Assembly: GCF_019285515.1 (NCBI RefSeq) | Contig: NZ_CP079095.1 | Span: forward strand, 62,001 to 126,000 | Length of the DNA stretch: 64,000 bases | Direction of reading: 5' to 3' | DNA from: Methylococcus sp. Mc7 | GTDB taxonomy: Bacteria > Pseudomonadota > Gammaproteobacteria > Methylococcales > Methylococcaceae | Part shown: positions 19,141 through 27,605 of the stretch, one piece after another | Position numbering within the stretch: position 1 is the first letter of the stretch | Layout of the letters: each line of letters begins with the position of its first letter | Program-made: the position numbers and the translations under genes | Notes under the pieces: model-generated | What the model was told of the DNA's origin: nothing | Seen by the model: only the letters and a program-made list of their open reading frames with translations | Database searches by the model: none

Positions 19141-20847
19141 TCATTCGATGGAAAACTCGCGCATCATGCCCATGTCCTCGTGCTCCAGGTTGTGGCAGTG
19201 GTACATGAACAGGCCCTTGAAGTCCTGGAACGGCTTGATCAGGCGGATCCGTTCGCCGGGCATGGCCAGCACGGTGTCTTTCCAGCCGCTGTCGATGAAG
19301 CCCTCGCGCACACTGGCGTAGTCGTCCATCGTTGCATTGCTCACCGTACGGCTGACGATCTGGAAGGACTGGCCGTGCAGATGGATGGGGTGCGCCATCG
19401 ACATCATCATGCCCATGCCGCCCTCCATGCCCCCACCGTGTCCTCCCATCATCCCCATGCCGCGATGCCCCATCATGCCCATCCCCATGCCGCCGCGCAT
19501 GCCCATGCCAGGCCCGCCTCCGTGCTCCATGCCCTCCCCCGAACCGCCGTGGCCGTGGAATATCTCCAGCAGTTGAACACTTCCCAGCGGAATCCGCTCG
19601 AACGGCTGCAGGTCGTCATGGGCATAAGGCCGCCGGTTGATCAGCATGGACATCGGTCCTTCGGAAATCTCCAGGGGCACCGGTTTGTCCGGATTGATGG
19701 TATCGGCCAGGGTGTAGCGGGAAATCTTCGCAAGGCGCCTCGGCAGGCTGGGGCTTTCGCTCACCCGCCGGGTCACCCGGACCGTGAACAGCGGGTAGTC
19801 GCTGCCTGGCGGCAAGGAGCTGTGCATCATCTCGCCCATCATCCGGCGCGCCATCCTCGGGAGAGCCCCCGAAAACGGCAGGCTCCGCATGACCAACTGC
19901 GAACCGACGGTGCGCCCGCTGAAATCCGCCCAGACGTCCAGGCGCTCACCCGGCGCGAGCATCACGTAGGACTTGACCTCCGGCGCCTCCAGCAGGCCGC
20001 CGTCGGTACCGATGACGGTCAAGGGCGTACCGTCGTCCCAGCCCAGCTTGTAGATGCGGGCGTTCGAGCCGTTCATGATCCGCAGCCGGTAGGCCCGGCT
20101 CGCCACCTCGACCGCGAAGTCCGGGCGGCCGTTGACCAGGATGCGGTCACCGTGGAACCCCATCATCCGCTCGTGCATGTGGCGGACGTAGACGAGCTGG
20201 TTGTCGGCGTCGAAGCGCCGGTCCTGCAGTACGACGGGGATCTCGTATTCCCCCGCGGGCAAGCTCAGCGCCGCCTCCTCCTCGTCGTTCACCAGGATGC
20301 CGCCGGCCAGGCCGTGATAGACCTGCGGTCCGGTCAGCTCGTGCGGATGCGGATGATAGATGTTCAGACTCGCCCGGTTGAGCACCTCGAATTCGTAGAC
20401 GAATGTCTCCCCCGGATCCATCGCGTACATCGGGTGGCCGTCCATCAGCGCCGGGACGTGCATGCCGTGCCAGTGCGCGATGGTCGGCTCGGACAGTTCG
20501 TTGCGGAAATGGATGCGCACCTTCTGCCCCTTGTGCAGGCGCATGACCGGGCCCAGATAAGACCCCGGCAGACTGGTCAACGTGCCTTCCGGGCCTTTCA
20601 TCAGCCGCGCGGCGTACTGCAGAACCCGCGTCGGCCGGCCGGGCAGGATGGCCACCGAAGACTGGCGTGCCGCCAGCTCGATTTCCACGTCCGGCTGGAA
20701 CGCGGGCGATGCCTTGTTCGGGCTGAGCTTCGGACCGGCCGGCATGGTCATGGCCTGCGCCCAGGCCGGCACCCCGGCGAGAGCGAACAGACCCAGACCG
20801 GTCTGACGGAGAAAACGGCGGCGTGACACATGGATGCTGGACGGCAT
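19141..20847 (-). CDS. Tat-exported multicopper oxidase (CueO/CopA-like) with Met-rich insertion
   Basis: 568-aa periplasmic multicopper oxidase. The Tat signal is SRRRFLRQTG (8-17). Copper sites are HWHG (125-128), the variant HPHPH (165-169), HPIHLHG (486-492) and HCHNLEHEDMGM (550-561), with C551 as type 1 ligand and M561 as axial Met. Residues 431-485 are a Gly/Met/His-rich stretch with 16 Met between 440 and 484, inserted just before HPIHLHG. CueO-type enzymes oxidise Cu(I) and confer copper tolerance; this role is likely but not proven here. A good AAAGGAGG Shine-Dalgarno precedes the ATG. No CopB/CueR gene adjoins it. Confidence 0.9.
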   Translation of the reverse strand: MPSSIHVSRRRFLRQTGLGLFALAGVPAWAQAMTMPAGPKLSPNKASPAFQPDVEIELAARQSSVAILPGRPTRVLQYAARLMKGPEGTLTSLPGSYLGPVMRLHKGQKVRIHFRNELSEPTIAHWHGMHVPALMDGHPMYAMDPGETFVYEFEVLNRASLNIYHPHPHELTGPQVYHGLAGGILVNDEEEAALSLPAGEYEIPVVLQDRRFDADNQLVYVRHMHERMMGFHGDRILVNGRPDFAVEVASRAYRLRIMNGSNARIYKLGWDDGTPLTVIGTDGGLLEAPEVKSYVMLAPGERLDVWADFSGRTVGSQLVMRSLPFSGALPRMARRMMGEMMHSSLPPGSDYPLFTVRVTRRVSESPSLPRRLAKISRYTLADTINPDKPVPLEISEGPMSMLINRRPYAHDDLQPFERIPLGSVQLLEIFHGHGGSGEGMEHGGGPGMGMRGGMGMGMMGHRGMGMMGGHGGGMEGGMGMMMSMAHPIHLHGQSFQIVSRTVSNATMDDYASVREGFIDSGWKDTVLAMPGERIRLIKPFQDFKGLFMYHCHNLEHEDMGMMREFSIE

Positions 20848-20860
20848 AACCCCCTCCTTT

Positions 20861-20874
20861 CGACCTTGAGGTCG
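20861..20874 (-). promoter_or_regulatory. Short palindrome in the multicopper oxidase leader
   Basis: CGACCT-TG-AGGTCG, a 6-bp inverted repeat with a 2-nt centre, ends 13 nt before the oxidase start codon and just before its Shine-Dalgarno. ACCT/AGGT arms recall MerR/CueR-type operators, but the position after any likely promoter does not fit MerR-type activation. It could be a repressor site or an RNA element. Confidence 0.3.
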
Positions 20875-21053
20875 CTTTAGTTATGGCGAACCTTCTCCTG
20901 CTGCGGGCGCCGCCAGCCGGGAGGCTCGAAGTGGACGGGCTCCCGCACGCATGGCGGACGGGATGCCCTTGGCGGCATTGTATATAAGTTTCCGGTGATA
21001 TCGACATTCGATCTGCCGGAGCCCGGTGCGCCGAACGCCGCCGCAGAACGGGA

Positions 21054-21409
21054 CTACGCCCGGCCGGTGAACATCACGACGCTGCCCTGTACCTCCAGGG
21101 TATAAGCCGGGAAATGAGCGGCGAGCACTTGGTGCAGATCGTCTTCGCTGTCGTGCCGACTGCCGAACACGCCCTTGCCGTTGTAAAGCGCCATCAGCCG
21201 CCGGCCCAGCGCGTTGTGGCACACTCCCCGGCCGAGAAAGGCCGGGCGGCCGGAAAGCGGCAATGGTCGAAAAAGCAGCCTGTACCGACGCCGACTCCCA
21301 GATGCCGCGGCGCCACCCACCGGTCATAGAGATCCAGGATGCGGCGGGTGGGGCAGCGCTGGGCGGCAGGGACGGTGGCCCTAGGGCGAGAGGCGTGCGG
21401 ATCGTTCAA
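21054..21409 (-). pseudogene. Remnant of a class I SAM-dependent methyltransferase (frameshift plus internal deletion)
   Basis: Two reading frames carry the two ends of one methyltransferase family. The frame starting at 21409 gives RILDLYDRWVAPRHLGVGVG followed by TGCFFDHCRFP, which includes SAM motif I. The frame ending at 21054 gives LGRGVCHNALGRRLMALYNG, KGVFGSRHDSEDDL and VEVQGS-like C-terminal residues. The switch falls near 21240-21260, and the central region of roughly 100 residues expected between the ends is missing. No intact protein can be made, so this is a decayed gene. It lies directly upstream of the multicopper oxidase gene. Confidence 0.7.
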
Positions 21410-21972
21410 TGGGGGCCGACACAGTAGAAAGAACCCAAGCTATTCGTCCTCGCCACCCTCAAGAAGACCTGGTCCGGCACAGGTACGCTACCGGGGCTTG
21501 TTCAAGGGACTGGCAGCCAAGCCTCCAAACCGGCGGGAAAACGCTCAGCCTTGGCCCGCAGCCGCGGCTGAGCGGCATCGACGTCCAAAAAATCGGACTT
21601 GTTCCGAGCCTCCTTAAATGGGCGGCGAACGGAAATAACGCCCAACAGGCCCTCAGCCTGCGCGCAGCCGGGAGAACCGGCAAACCGACGGCCGTGCATT
21701 CCGGCAACAGATGGATACCCCGAGGGACACCCTGGATGCCCCGGAACACTCACCGGTTCCTGACGCGAATCATGCGAAAAATGGCGCACAAATCGACAGT
21801 CGGCGCCCTCCTTTCAATATCGAGTCCCTTGTGGGCTCAAACACTCGAGCCCAGGATCGGAAGAGCATCCGAAGATGCGTGCAGCCATTCGAGCCGAGTC
21901 CTGTCGAAACATTGCTTGCGGACGCATGAAGAATCTGGATGAACGCATGACGGTCGAAGACTTCATCGCCAG
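21410..21972 (+). other. About 560 bases with no recognisable gene
   Basis: Several open frames of 70-180 codons cross this stretch, but none has a Shine-Dalgarno, a recognisable domain or protein-like composition. A short VRYRGL match to IS5-type transposases occurs near 21482-21500 without supporting context. Together with the broken methyltransferase to its left and the toxin-antitoxin pair to its right, it looks like a scar of past insertion and deletion. Confidence 0.5.
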
Positions 21973-22022
21973 TTGAATTCGGGCAAACTGCGTGGATATA
22001 CTTTACAATACGTATATCCACG
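21973..22022 (+). promoter_or_regulatory. Promoter and palindromic operator of the toxin-antitoxin pair
   Basis: TTGAAT (21973-21978), an 18-bp spacer and TATACT (21997-22002) form a sigma70-type promoter. An 11-bp perfect inverted repeat, CGTGGATATAC (21991-22001) and GTATATCCACG (22012-22022), lies over the -10 and the expected start site. The antitoxin ATG follows 11 nt later. This is the classical arrangement for autorepression by the antitoxin or toxin-antitoxin complex. Confidence 0.75.
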
Positions 22023-22033
22023 AGAGCCCGCCA

Positions 22034-22267
22034 ATGCAAGTCTCAAAATGGGGCAACAGCCTGGCCATTCGAATCCCGGCATCCGTCGTCGAAGCCCTCG
22101 ATCTGCATGAGGGTGACGACATCCAGGTGGTGGTCGCGGACGAACGCGTTTTCGCGCTGGCGAAGCAACCCGGAAAGGAGGCGCTCCTGGAACGCCTGCG
22201 CCGGTTTCGAGGCAAGCTGCCGACCGGCTTCGTGTTCGACCGGGATGATGCGAATGCCCGCGACTAA
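22034..22267 (+). CDS. AbrB/MazE-type antitoxin (VapB-like)
   Basis: 77-aa swapped-hairpin DNA-binding protein. MQVSKWGNSLAIRIPASVVE is the hallmark N-terminus of AbrB/MazE/VapB antitoxins; the acidic C-terminal part (GFVFDRDDANARD) would wrap the toxin. The frame is open upstream, but the ATG at 22034 starts exactly at the domain and follows the palindromic operator. It overlaps the downstream PIN toxin gene, so the two are translationally coupled. Confidence 0.88.
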   Translation: MQVSKWGNSLAIRIPASVVEALDLHEGDDIQVVVADERVFALAKQPGKEALLERLRRFRGKLPTGFVFDRDDANARD

Positions 22268-22664
22268 CGCGTTCATCGATACCAACGTCCTGCTTTATTT
22301 TTTGTCAGACGACACCGACAAAGCCGACCGGGCCGAGGCCATCGTCCGGAACGGAGGACGGATCAGCGTTCAGGTGCTGAATGAAATGGCGAGCGTGGCG
22401 CGCCGGAAGCTGGCCATGCCGTGGGAAGAAATCAACGAGGTCCTGACGCTCATCCGGACCCTGTGCCCGGTCGAACCGATCACCGTCGCCACCCATGATC
22501 GAGGCCGATGGATTGCCGAGCGTTACGGCTTGAGCGTTTACGATGCCATGATCCTGGCGGCGGCACTCCTCGCCGGATGCGAGACCTTGTATTCCGAGGA
22601 CATGCAGGGCGGACAGCTCATCGAAGGCCGGTTGCGCATCCACAATCCGTTTTCGGAGATATGA
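22254..22664 (+). CDS. PIN-domain toxin ribonuclease (VapC-like)
   Basis: 136-aa PIN-domain protein. Acidic residues of the active site are visible: D9 (FIDTNVLLYF), E44 (LNEMASVAR), D97 (VYDAMILAAAL) and D116 (YSEDMQ). VapC toxins cut tRNA or rRNA when the antitoxin is degraded. Three in-frame starts lie close together (22245, 22248, 22254); the last places DTN at the family's usual position, but the first is equally possible. It overlaps the antitoxin gene by 14 nt. The catalytic residues are complete, so the toxin is probably functional. Confidence 0.87.
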   Translation: MPATNAFIDTNVLLYFLSDDTDKADRAEAIVRNGGRISVQVLNEMASVARRKLAMPWEEINEVLTLIRTLCPVEPITVATHDRGRWIAERYGLSVYDAMILAAALLAGCETLYSEDMQGGQLIEGRLRIHNPFSEI

Positions 22665-22841
22665 GCAGGAAAGATCACCAAGCGTTGGAACTGCCCGGCT
22701 GGAAGTGAGAGCGATGCGAACAAGCGCCGGCCCATTTACCCAAGAGGAAGGAGTATGTGTGAAAATTCGGACTTGGCGTGCGGGGCCTGGCCTTGCGCGG
22801 GCTTCGCGTCCGCCGCAGATCGAACCGACACAGGAATCCCT

Positions 22842-23378
22842 ATGCAGACATTGAACGGAAAAATGATCAAGAAGGCATCCTTCCTCGTTTTCGGCGCGCT
22901 GCTGGGCGCGATCCCGCCCGCCGGGGCGGAAAGCGACAAAGAGCTCCAGGAGAAAGCCCTCAAGGCGCGCGAACTGGGCCAGCACGGCGGCATGGACCAT
23001 TCGGCGCATGCCGCCGAGGAGACGGCGGGCAAATTCCGCGGCGTCTTCTACGGCTACCTGCCGTGCCAGGAAGAAAATTGCGACGGACTGAAGATGACCT
23101 TGTCCCTGAACGACAAGGACCGGTATCTCCTGGTGATCCAGCCCGCGAAGCCGCAAAACCGGGAGTCTTTCGAAAAAGGCAAATACCAGTGGGACGACAG
23201 GAACGGCATCGTCCTGCTGACCCCCAACAAGGATGCCCCGCCGCGCCGGCTGGCCATCAAGGATGAAGGCACCCTGGTCTATCTCGCCAGCGACGGGAAG
23301 CCGCTGCCCGGCGACCAGGACCGGTATCGGCTGGAACGAAGCGACAAATCGAACAACCGGGAAATGCACATTCATTGA
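22842..23378 (+). CDS. Periplasmic NlpE-N-like protein with His/Met segment
   Basis: 178-aa exported protein whose core (about 63-100) resembles the NlpE N-terminal domain: GVFYGYLPCQEENCDGLKMT followed by LSLNDKDRYLL. The usual C-x2-C is widened to C75-x4-C80. The signal peptide (about 8-29) lacks a lipobox cysteine, so this would be soluble rather than a lipoprotein. GQHGGMDHSAH (47-57) could bind metal. An AGGA Shine-Dalgarno sits 6 nt before the ATG at 22842; an earlier in-frame ATG at 22755 also has a strong ribosome site but adds no signal-like sequence. A copper or envelope-stress role is inferred. Confidence 0.65.
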   Translation: MQTLNGKMIKKASFLVFGALLGAIPPAGAESDKELQEKALKARELGQHGGMDHSAHAAEETAGKFRGVFYGYLPCQEENCDGLKMTLSLNDKDRYLLVIQPAKPQNRESFEKGKYQWDDRNGIVLLTPNKDAPPRRLAIKDEGTLVYLASDGKPLPGDQDRYRLERSDKSNNREMHIH

Positions 23379-23556
23379 CGAACATGGCTCCAGGGGACGA
23401 CTGGCGATGGCGAAGGCTTGAGGAGACAGCCAAAGTACCTTGATCAGATGAAGCGTGACTGGGAGCATGTCCCCGAAAAACGCCTCAGCCCCTCAAAAAG
23501 TTCGCTTACCGGCGATCCATTGATCTCGGAGCGGGTCGAAGACAAATTTCCCTGCC

Positions 23557-23811
23557 ATGATACCGATTCAAGATCTGCTCCATCGCATACGCTGGGATGC
23601 GGAGTTCGGCCGTGCAGAATTCCGCATCGGCTACTACGATCGTATCGAGCGCCGCGTTGTGCTGGCACCGCTTGCGGAACTGGCGTTTCCCCCGGACCAG
23701 CCGAATGCGTTTGAATGGGTTGACCACTTGGGCGAGTTGCATACCATCCCTTTGCATCGCATCAAGGAGGTGTACCGCAACGGCGAACTGATCTGGCAGC
23801 GAACCCATTGA
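23557..23811 (+). CDS. DUF504 family small protein
   Basis: 84-aa protein matching the DUF504 (UPF0248) pattern: an N-terminal LLHRIRWDAEF, a central IGYYDRIERRVVL and a C-terminal TIPLHRIKEVYRNGELIW. DUF504 is best known from archaea and has been proposed as an RNA-repair-associated domain; no biochemical role is established. No clear Shine-Dalgarno precedes the ATG. It is followed 51 nt later by a radical SAM gene on the same strand, so a functional link is possible. Confidence 0.7.
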   Translation: MIPIQDLLHRIRWDAEFGRAEFRIGYYDRIERRVVLAPLAELAFPPDQPNAFEWVDHLGELHTIPLHRIKEVYRNGELIWQRTH

Positions 23812-23862
23812 TCTCTGCGCCGCGGGGAAACCGAGGCGCAGCATTTCCCCACGAGGTCCGCC

Positions 23863-24819
23863 ATGCAACCGACGACTGCCAGGCCAGAGGATTTTCGTGC
23901 CGCTTACCTGGCGCTTCTCCAAACTGGTGAATTGGAACGGCGCGTCCCCCTCGGCCGCGAACATCTTAAAACCTGCGACCTGTGTGCCCGCTACTGCCGG
24001 GTCGACCGGCTGCAAACGGCACAGGGCGCGGTATGCCGGACCGGCGAGCGCGCCATAGTCTACAGTTGCGGCGCCCATCACGGCGAAGAAGACGTCCTGC
24101 GCGGCTGGATGGGCTCGGGCACGGTATTCTTCAGCTGGTGCAACCTTCGCTGCGTGTTCTGCCAGAACTGGGATATCAGCCAGAAGGGCGAGGGCCGCGA
24201 AGCGACGCCGGAAGAGCTGGCTTCCATGATGTTGGACCTGCAGGCGCAGGGATGCCACAACATCAATCTGGTGACCCCCAGCCACGTGGTGGCGCAAATT
24301 CTCGAGGCCACCCTGATCGCCGCCCGGCAGGGACTCACGTTACCGCTGGTCTACAACACCGGCGGCTACGACAGCCCCGAGGCTTTGGCCCTGCTGGACG
24401 GCGTCATCGACATCTACATGCCGGACATGAAGTATGGCGATTCCGCCACCGCCCACCGCTACTCCCATGTGCGCGACTACTGGGAGGTCAACCGTGCAGC
24501 GGTCCAGGAAATGCACCGCCAGGTGGGCGACCTCCGGTTGGACCAGGAAGGTCTGGCTAATCGCGGGCTGTTGGTTCGCCATCTGGTGCTCCCAGGAGGC
24601 TTGGCCAACACGGAAAAGGTGCTCGCGTTCATCGCCCGCGAGATTTCCCCGGAAACTTATCTCAACCTGATGGACCAGTATCACCCCTGCTACCGTGCCG
24701 GCGAATACCCCGAACTCGCGCGCCCGATCACGCCAACCGAATACCAGGAGGCGCTCGACATCGCACGGCGTCTGGGCCTGACGCGGCTGGACCGCCCGCG
24801 CAGTCGACGTCCATTGTGA
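23863..24819 (+). CDS. Radical SAM protein, PflX/COG1313 type
   Basis: 318-aa radical SAM enzyme related to pyruvate formate-lyase activating proteins. The cluster motif C-x3-C-x2-C is C93, C97, C100 (SWCNLRCVFCQNW). Upstream cysteines C38, C41, C45 and C58 (CDLCARYC ... GAVC) could hold a second centre. NTGGYDSPE, DIYMPDMKYG and LVRHLVLPGG are family segments. PflX-like proteins are of unknown substrate; they are not true PFL activases, and no PFL gene is nearby. The gene ends 6 nt before the convergent cheR stop. Confidence 0.85.
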   Translation: MQPTTARPEDFRAAYLALLQTGELERRVPLGREHLKTCDLCARYCRVDRLQTAQGAVCRTGERAIVYSCGAHHGEEDVLRGWMGSGTVFFSWCNLRCVFCQNWDISQKGEGREATPEELASMMLDLQAQGCHNINLVTPSHVVAQILEATLIAARQGLTLPLVYNTGGYDSPEALALLDGVIDIYMPDMKYGDSATAHRYSHVRDYWEVNRAAVQEMHRQVGDLRLDQEGLANRGLLVRHLVLPGGLANTEKVLAFIAREISPETYLNLMDQYHPCYRAGEYPELARPITPTEYQEALDIARRLGLTRLDRPRSRRPL

Positions 24820-24825
24820 GTCCGG

Positions 24826-25650
24826 TCATTCCAGCTTGCGGTAAATGGGCAAGCCTGGCCGCCAACGATTCCACCCGCCGGAGCCCTCGGGCAGAACTTC
24901 GTGCGAGCCGAGCACAAGCAACCCGCCCGGCGCCAGACGGTCGCCGAGGCGCAGCAGCGTTTCACTTTGCAGATCCGTAGAGAAGTAGGTAAAAGCCAGG
25001 TTCCGGCACAGGATCAGATCGAACAGCCCTTCCGGCATCGCTTTGCGCAGATCCATGACGGCCCAGGTCAACGGCTGGCAATATTCTCGCCCGATCCGGT
25101 AAAGCCCGTCTTCTGCCCTAAAGGCAATATCGCGCCAAGGCGCGGGGAGTTCCCGCAGGCTGCTCGGGGCATAGCAGCCGGTTTGCGCTCTGGCGATCTG
25201 AACCGGGTCGGCATCGGTGGCGAGTACCGAAAGGGCGATATCCCGTGCCCGCAAATCCGGATGCAACGCCCAGATCAGGACCAGCGTGTAAGCCTCCTCG
25301 CCCGCGCCGCAGCCGGCGCTCCAACAACGCAACCGACGGTCGCCTCTTGTCCGGCACCGGTCCATCAATTCAGGCAATCCTTCCACTGCAAGGACATCGA
25401 AGATCCGGCGGTCCCGATAAAAGCGCGAAATCGTTATCCGGCAGAAGCTGTCCAGGAGTTTCCATTCCTCCTGCTGGGCCTCAAGGTAGCTGCGATAGGA
25501 GTCGATATCCTCCAACTGCAACGCCCTGATGCGGCGCATGGTACGCTTGATTACCTGACGCCACACTTTCCGAAACCCGGGCCAGCGCAGTCCCAGACGC
25601 GGCAAGGCCCATTGCAGGAACTCTACGGCTTGCGTGTTGTGCATTCTCAT
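24826..25650 (-). CDS. CheR-type protein-glutamate methyltransferase, orphan
   Basis: About 274-aa protein with the CheR N-terminal helical domain (about 10-75) and the SAM-binding domain: SAGCGAGEEAYTL (111-123), VLATDAD, FDLILCRNL and YFSTDLQ. CheR enzymes methylate chemoreceptors using S-adenosylmethionine. No receptor, CheB or other chemotaxis gene is in the window, so its partner is unknown. The start is uncertain: ATGs at 25755, 25671, 25650 and 25644 are all in frame and none has a clear Shine-Dalgarno. The chosen one precedes the conserved domain. The gene is divergent from proS. Confidence 0.82.
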   Translation of the reverse strand: MRMHNTQAVEFLQWALPRLGLRWPGFRKVWRQVIKRTMRRIRALQLEDIDSYRSYLEAQQEEWKLLDSFCRITISRFYRDRRIFDVLAVEGLPELMDRCRTRGDRRLRCWSAGCGAGEEAYTLVLIWALHPDLRARDIALSVLATDADPVQIARAQTGCYAPSSLRELPAPWRDIAFRAEDGLYRIGREYCQPLTWAVMDLRKAMPEGLFDLILCRNLAFTYFSTDLQSETLLRLGDRLAPGGLLVLGSHEVLPEGSGGWNRWRPGLPIYRKLE

Positions 25651-25800
25651 CGAAACCAATGCGAAAACCATTCTGAGGCGATATCGGACCAACTCTCTGC
25701 CGACTATTGGGCATCCGGCGCGCCCAGGCAAAATCTTGCTGACTTGATCCGCCATATATCGATAGAATAAAAAATTTTCCAGCCGCCTAGATACTTCCCC

Positions 25801-27549
25801 ATGCGCACCTCCCAGTTCCCCCTGAGTACCCTGAAGGAAACCCCGTCCGACGCCGAGATCGTCAGCCATCAGCTGATGCTGCGCGCCGGCCTGATCCGGA
25901 AATTGGCGGCGGGCCTCTACACTTGGCTGCCGCTGGGCCTGAAGGTGCTGCGCAAGGTCGAACGGGTGGTGCGCGAGGAGATGGACCGGGCCGGGGCTTT
26001 GGAGGTACTGATGCCGGTGGTACAGCCGGCCGAGCTGTGGCAGGAATCCGGCCGCTGGGAGCAGTACGGACCGGAGCTGGCGCGTTTGAACGACCGCCAC
26101 GACCGGGCCTTCTGCCTGGGGCCGACTCACGAGGAGATCATCACCGACCTGGCCCGCAACGAACTGAAGAGCTACAAGCAGCTCCCGGTCAACTTCTATC
26201 AGATCCAGACCAAGTTCCGCGACGAGATCCGGCCGCGCTTCGGCGTGATGCGGGCGCGCGAATTCCTGATGAAGGATGCCTATTCCTTCCACCTGGACAA
26301 CGAGTCGCTGGCCCAGACCTACGATGCCATGTACGTGGCCTACAGCAACATCTTCAGCCGGCTGGGGCTGAAGTTCCGCCCGGTCCTGGCAGACACCGGC
26401 GCCATCGGCGGCAGCCATTCGCACGAGTTCCACGTGCTGGCCGATTCCGGCGAGGACGCCATCGCCTTTTCCACGGGCAGCGATTACGCCGCCAACATCG
26501 AGCAGGCCGAGGCGGTAGCGCCCACGGCAGCGCGCTCCGCGCCCACCGCGGACCTGCTCAAGGTCGAAACGCCGGGCAAGAAGACCATCGCCGAGGTGAG
26601 CGAATTCCTGGGTGTTCCAGCCGACAAAATCCTCAAGACCATCGCGGTCATGCAGACCATCGTCGACGCCGACGGCCTGGACCGCGACGTGTTCGTGAAG
26701 GTCCTGCTGCGCGGCGACCACGAGCTGAACGAGATCAAGCTGGGCAAGGTGCTGGGCAAGTTCCGCTTCGCCAGCGAGGACGAGATCGAACGCCACATGG
26801 GCTGCCGTCCCGGCTACATCGGCCCGCTGAACCTGCCGGCCGAGGCGGCCGGGCCGGTCTATGCCGACCGCGCCGTCGCCGCGATGAGCGATTTCGTCTG
26901 CGGCGCCAACGAGGCCGGCTACCATTTCACCGGCGTCAACTGGGAACGCGACCTGGCGCTGCCGCAGGACGAGTATCTGCGCGACCTCCGCAACGTGGTG
27001 GAAGGCGATCCCAGCCCCGACGGCTTAGGGTTCTTGAGCATCGCCCGCGGCATCGAGGTCGGCCACATCTTCCAACTCGGCACCAAGTACAGCGCGGCGC
27101 TGAACGCCACCGTGCTCAACGAGGAAGGCCGCAGCCAGGTCATGGTGATGGGCTGCTACGGCATCGGCGTTTCGCGGGTGGTCGCGGCGGCGATCGAGCA
27201 GAACCACGACGAGCGCGGCATCCTCTGGCCGGAAGCCCTGGCGCCGTTCCAGGTGGCCCTCTGCCCGATCAACATGCAGACCTCGGAGCGCGTGCAGGCC
27301 GCCGCCGACCGGCTCTACGCCGAACTCTCGGCCGCCGGCTTCGAGGTGCTGTACGACGACCGCAAGGCGCGCCCCGGCGTGATGTTCGCCGACATGGAGC
27401 TGATCGGCATTCCGCACCGCATCGTCGTCAGCGAACGCGGGCTGGACGCCGGTACCCTGGAATACAAGGGCCGCCGGGACGCCGACAGCCAGCAGATCGG
27501 CATCGACGGGGTTGTCGAATTCCTCCGCGGCCGTTCGGAAAGCCGGTAA
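25801..27549 (+). CDS. proS: Prolyl-tRNA synthetase
   Basis: 582-aa class II aminoacyl-tRNA synthetase of the bacterial type with an editing (INS) domain between motifs 2 and 3. The N-terminus [20 protein letters not shown] is characteristic. Motif 1 falls in the [11 protein letters not shown] area, motif 2 in [17 protein letters not shown] and motif 3 in [10 protein letters not shown]. Editing-domain segments include [15 protein letters not shown]. Length matches E. coli ProS (572 aa). Confidence 0.97.
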   Translation: MRTSQFPLSTLKETPSDAEIVSHQLMLRAGLIRKLAAGLYTWLPLGLKVLRKVERVVREEMDRAGALEVLMPVVQPAELWQESGRWEQYGPELARLNDRHDRAFCLGPTHEEIITDLARNELKSYKQLPVNFYQIQTKFRDEIRPRFGVMRAREFLMKDAYSFHLDNESLAQTYDAMYVAYSNIFSRLGLKFRPVLADTGAIGGSHSHEFHVLADSGEDAIAFSTGSDYAANIEQAEAVAPTAARSAPTADLLKVETPGKKTIAEVSEFLGVPADKILKTIAVMQTIVDADGLDRDVFVKVLLRGDHELNEIKLGKVLGKFRFASEDEIERHMGCRPGYIGPLNLPAEAAGPVYADRAVAAMSDFVCGANEAGYHFTGVNWERDLALPQDEYLRDLRNVVEGDPSPDGLGFLSIARGIEVGHIFQLGTKYSAALNATVLNEEGRSQVMVMGCYGIGVSRVVAAAIEQNHDERGILWPEALAPFQVALCPINMQTSERVQAAADRLYAELSAAGFEVLYDDRKARPGVMFADMELIGIPHRIVVSERGLDAGTLEYKGRRDADSQQIGIDGVVEFLRGRSESR

Positions 27550-27557
27550 GCACCGCC

Positions 27558-27576
27558 CGCATTCGTATAGAATGCG
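27558..27576 (+). promoter_or_regulatory. Palindrome with -10-like element upstream of hslV
   Basis: CGCATTC-GTATA-GAATGCG, a 7-bp inverted repeat with a 5-nt centre, lies 30 nt before the hslV GTG. It contains TATAGAAT, which could serve as a -10, or the RNA could fold as a small hairpin in the leader. No convincing heat-shock -35 was identified. Confidence 0.35.
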
Positions 27577-27605
27577 TACGTTTCAGCCACGACTTTCGAA
27601 ATCCT

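Noticed and set aside
21470-21600. VRYRGL match to IS5-type transposases in the gene-poor stretch
   Set aside because: Six residues only, without the DDE region, terminal inverted repeats or target duplication; too short to call an insertion sequence.
24826-26925. Very long minus-strand frame (699 codons) joining the CheR gene with antisense of proS
   Set aside because: Only the CheR part has domain character. The rest is the complement of a highly conserved synthetase; GC-rich DNA keeps antisense frames open.
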